From NCBI GenBank assembly GCA_030530905.1, contig JAUMUB010000017.1:1-14910 (forward strand): a stretch of 14,910 nucleotides of DNA. Direction: 5' to 3'. Numbering within the stretch: the stretch's first letter is position 1; every line of letters begins with the position of its first letter. The stretch comes from Bifidobacteriaceae bacterium. Lineage in GTDB: Bacteria > Actinomycetota > Actinomycetes > Actinomycetales > Bifidobacteriaceae. A program made the translations under genes and the position numbers. Shown one piece after another: positions 13,960-14,910 of this stretch. The notes beneath the pieces were generated by a model, which saw nothing but the letters and a program-made list of their open reading frames with translations, did no database searches and had not been told where the DNA came from.

Positions 13960-14910
13960 CTACTCTTCAGGAGAATAGAAAGTACCGCCTTCAAGATCAT
14001 TTGTATTGAAATCAAGTGGTGAAGCCTTCAAGGATAAGCCCATAGACTGAACCTTTTCCTTCACTTCGTCAATTGACTTCATACCAAAATTACGTATATC
14101 AAGCAAATCATGCTCTGAGTGAGCCACTAATTCACCAACAGTGTGAATACCTTCACGCTTTAAGCAGTTATAGCTGCGCTGAGTTAAATTCAAGTCCTCA
14201 ATTGGAACAGCAAGTTTTGGATCAACTTCCTCTTCAACTGGAGCAGGACCAACTTCAACGCCTTCAGCCTCAACATTAAGCTGACGGCAAAGACCGAAAA
14301 GCTCAACAAGAGTTGAACTTGCAGATGCAACAGCATCGCGTGGAGAAATAGCTGGCTTAGTTTCGACATCAAGAATCAACTTATCAAAGTCAGTACGCTG
14401 CTCAACACGAGTAGCCTCAACCTTGTAGCTCACCTTTAATACAGGTGAATAAATTGAATCCACAGAAATTCTGCCGATTTCATCGCCTTCTTGCTTATTC
14501 ATAAGAGCTGGAACGTATCCGCGACCGCGTTCAACAGTGAACTCAATTTCAAGTTCACCATCATCAGCAAGAGTTGCAATATGCAAATCAGGATTTGCAA
14601 TAGTAATACCAGCTGGAGGTGTAATATCACCTGCAGTAGCTTCACCCTTACCGCTCTTACGAAGATACATAACAACTGGCTCATCGTATTCACTGGTGAG
14701 TACAATACCCTTGATATTGAGCAAAATCTCAGTCACATCTTCTTCAACGCCTGGCAGAGTTGTGAACTCATGCAATGCGCCAGAAATACGAACTGATGTT
14801 ACTGCAGCACCTGGAATAGAGCTGAGCAACGTGCGACGCAACGAATTGCCTAACGTGTAACCAAAACCAGGTTCGAGTGGCTCGATTACGAAACGTGAAC
14901 GCTGCGGAGA
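13960..14910 (-). CDS. rpoA: RNA polymerase alpha subunit (5' end outside the window)
   Basis: It scaffolds RNA polymerase assembly and contacts promoter DNA and activators. The frame stays open to the right edge, starting within [20 protein letters not shown], so about 15 N-terminal residues are missing and 316 are present. The dimerising N-terminal domain has [17 protein letters not shown], the polymerase-subunit contact region [10 protein letters not shown], and [15 protein letters not shown]. The C-terminal DNA-binding domain has [19 protein letters not shown] and [16 protein letters not shown]. The sequence is very close to what I recall for bifidobacterial RpoA. The stop is TAG. The internal TTG at 14839-14841 is not a real start. 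Confidence 0.97.
   Translation of the reverse strand, partial: SPQRSRFVIEPLEPGFGYTLGNSLRRTLLSSIPGAAVTSVRISGALHEFTTLPGVEEDVTEILLNIKGIVLTSEYDEPVVMYLRKSGKGEATAGDITPPAGITIANPDLHIATLADDGELEIEFTVERGRGYVPALMNKQEGDEIGRISVDSIYSPVLKVSYKVEATRVEQRTDFDKLILDVETKPAISPRDAVASASSTLVELFGLCRQLNVEAEGVEVGPAPVEEEVDPKLAVPIEDLNLTQRSYNCLKREGIHTVGELVAHSEHDLLDIRNFGMKSIDEVKEKVQSMGLSLKASPLDFNTNDLEGGTFYSPEE

Noticed and set aside
1..14910. CRISPR array, insertion sequence, prophage, toxin-antitoxin or defence genes
   Set aside because: No regularly spaced repeats, transposase, integrase or related motifs on either strand.

Overview
The window looks like chromosomal housekeeping DNA from a Gram-positive actinobacterium of the Bifidobacteriaceae, most likely an AT-rich member such as Gardnerella. 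This rests on the very bifidobacterium-like RpoA, the truA / nusA-infB / rbfA-truB-ribF gene neighbourhood, lipoprotein signal peptides, frequent GTG starts and low G+C. The genus is inferred from recalled family features, not from a database search.

Layout, left to right. (1) A plus-strand polar amino-acid ABC importer operon at 147-2669: lipid-anchored binding protein, HisM-type permease and ATPase. It ends in a strong intrinsic terminator. (2) A minus-strand block, read right to left from 10877: nusA and infB, an infB terminator, an aldo/keto reductase gene with its own promoter, then rbfA, truB and ribF. (3) A divergent plus-strand gene for an unrecognised lipoprotein at 10967-11818. (4) A gene-poor stretch at 11819-12240 with two convergent terminators and a possible small RNA. 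(5) Minus strand again, right to left from the right edge: rpoA (5' end cut off), rplQ, a terminator, truA and tRNA-Ser(CGA).

Most genes serve gene expression: RNA polymerase alpha, NusA, IF-2, RbfA, ribosomal protein L17, two pseudouridine synthases and a serine tRNA. RibF makes FMN and FAD and is a common end gene of this cluster. The importer and the reductase are metabolic genes placed beside or inside this core.

I found no CRISPR array, insertion sequence, phage gene, toxin-antitoxin pair, defence island or convincing new multi-gene system. The most unusual points are: the reductase gene splitting the infB-rbfA linkage, with related palindromes on both sides and one inside its promoter spacer; a possible CU-rich small RNA at about 11912-12022; an apparent near-leaderless truA message; a long acidic tail on RbfA; and four successive translation-related genes (nusA, infB, rbfA, truB) that all start with GTG.
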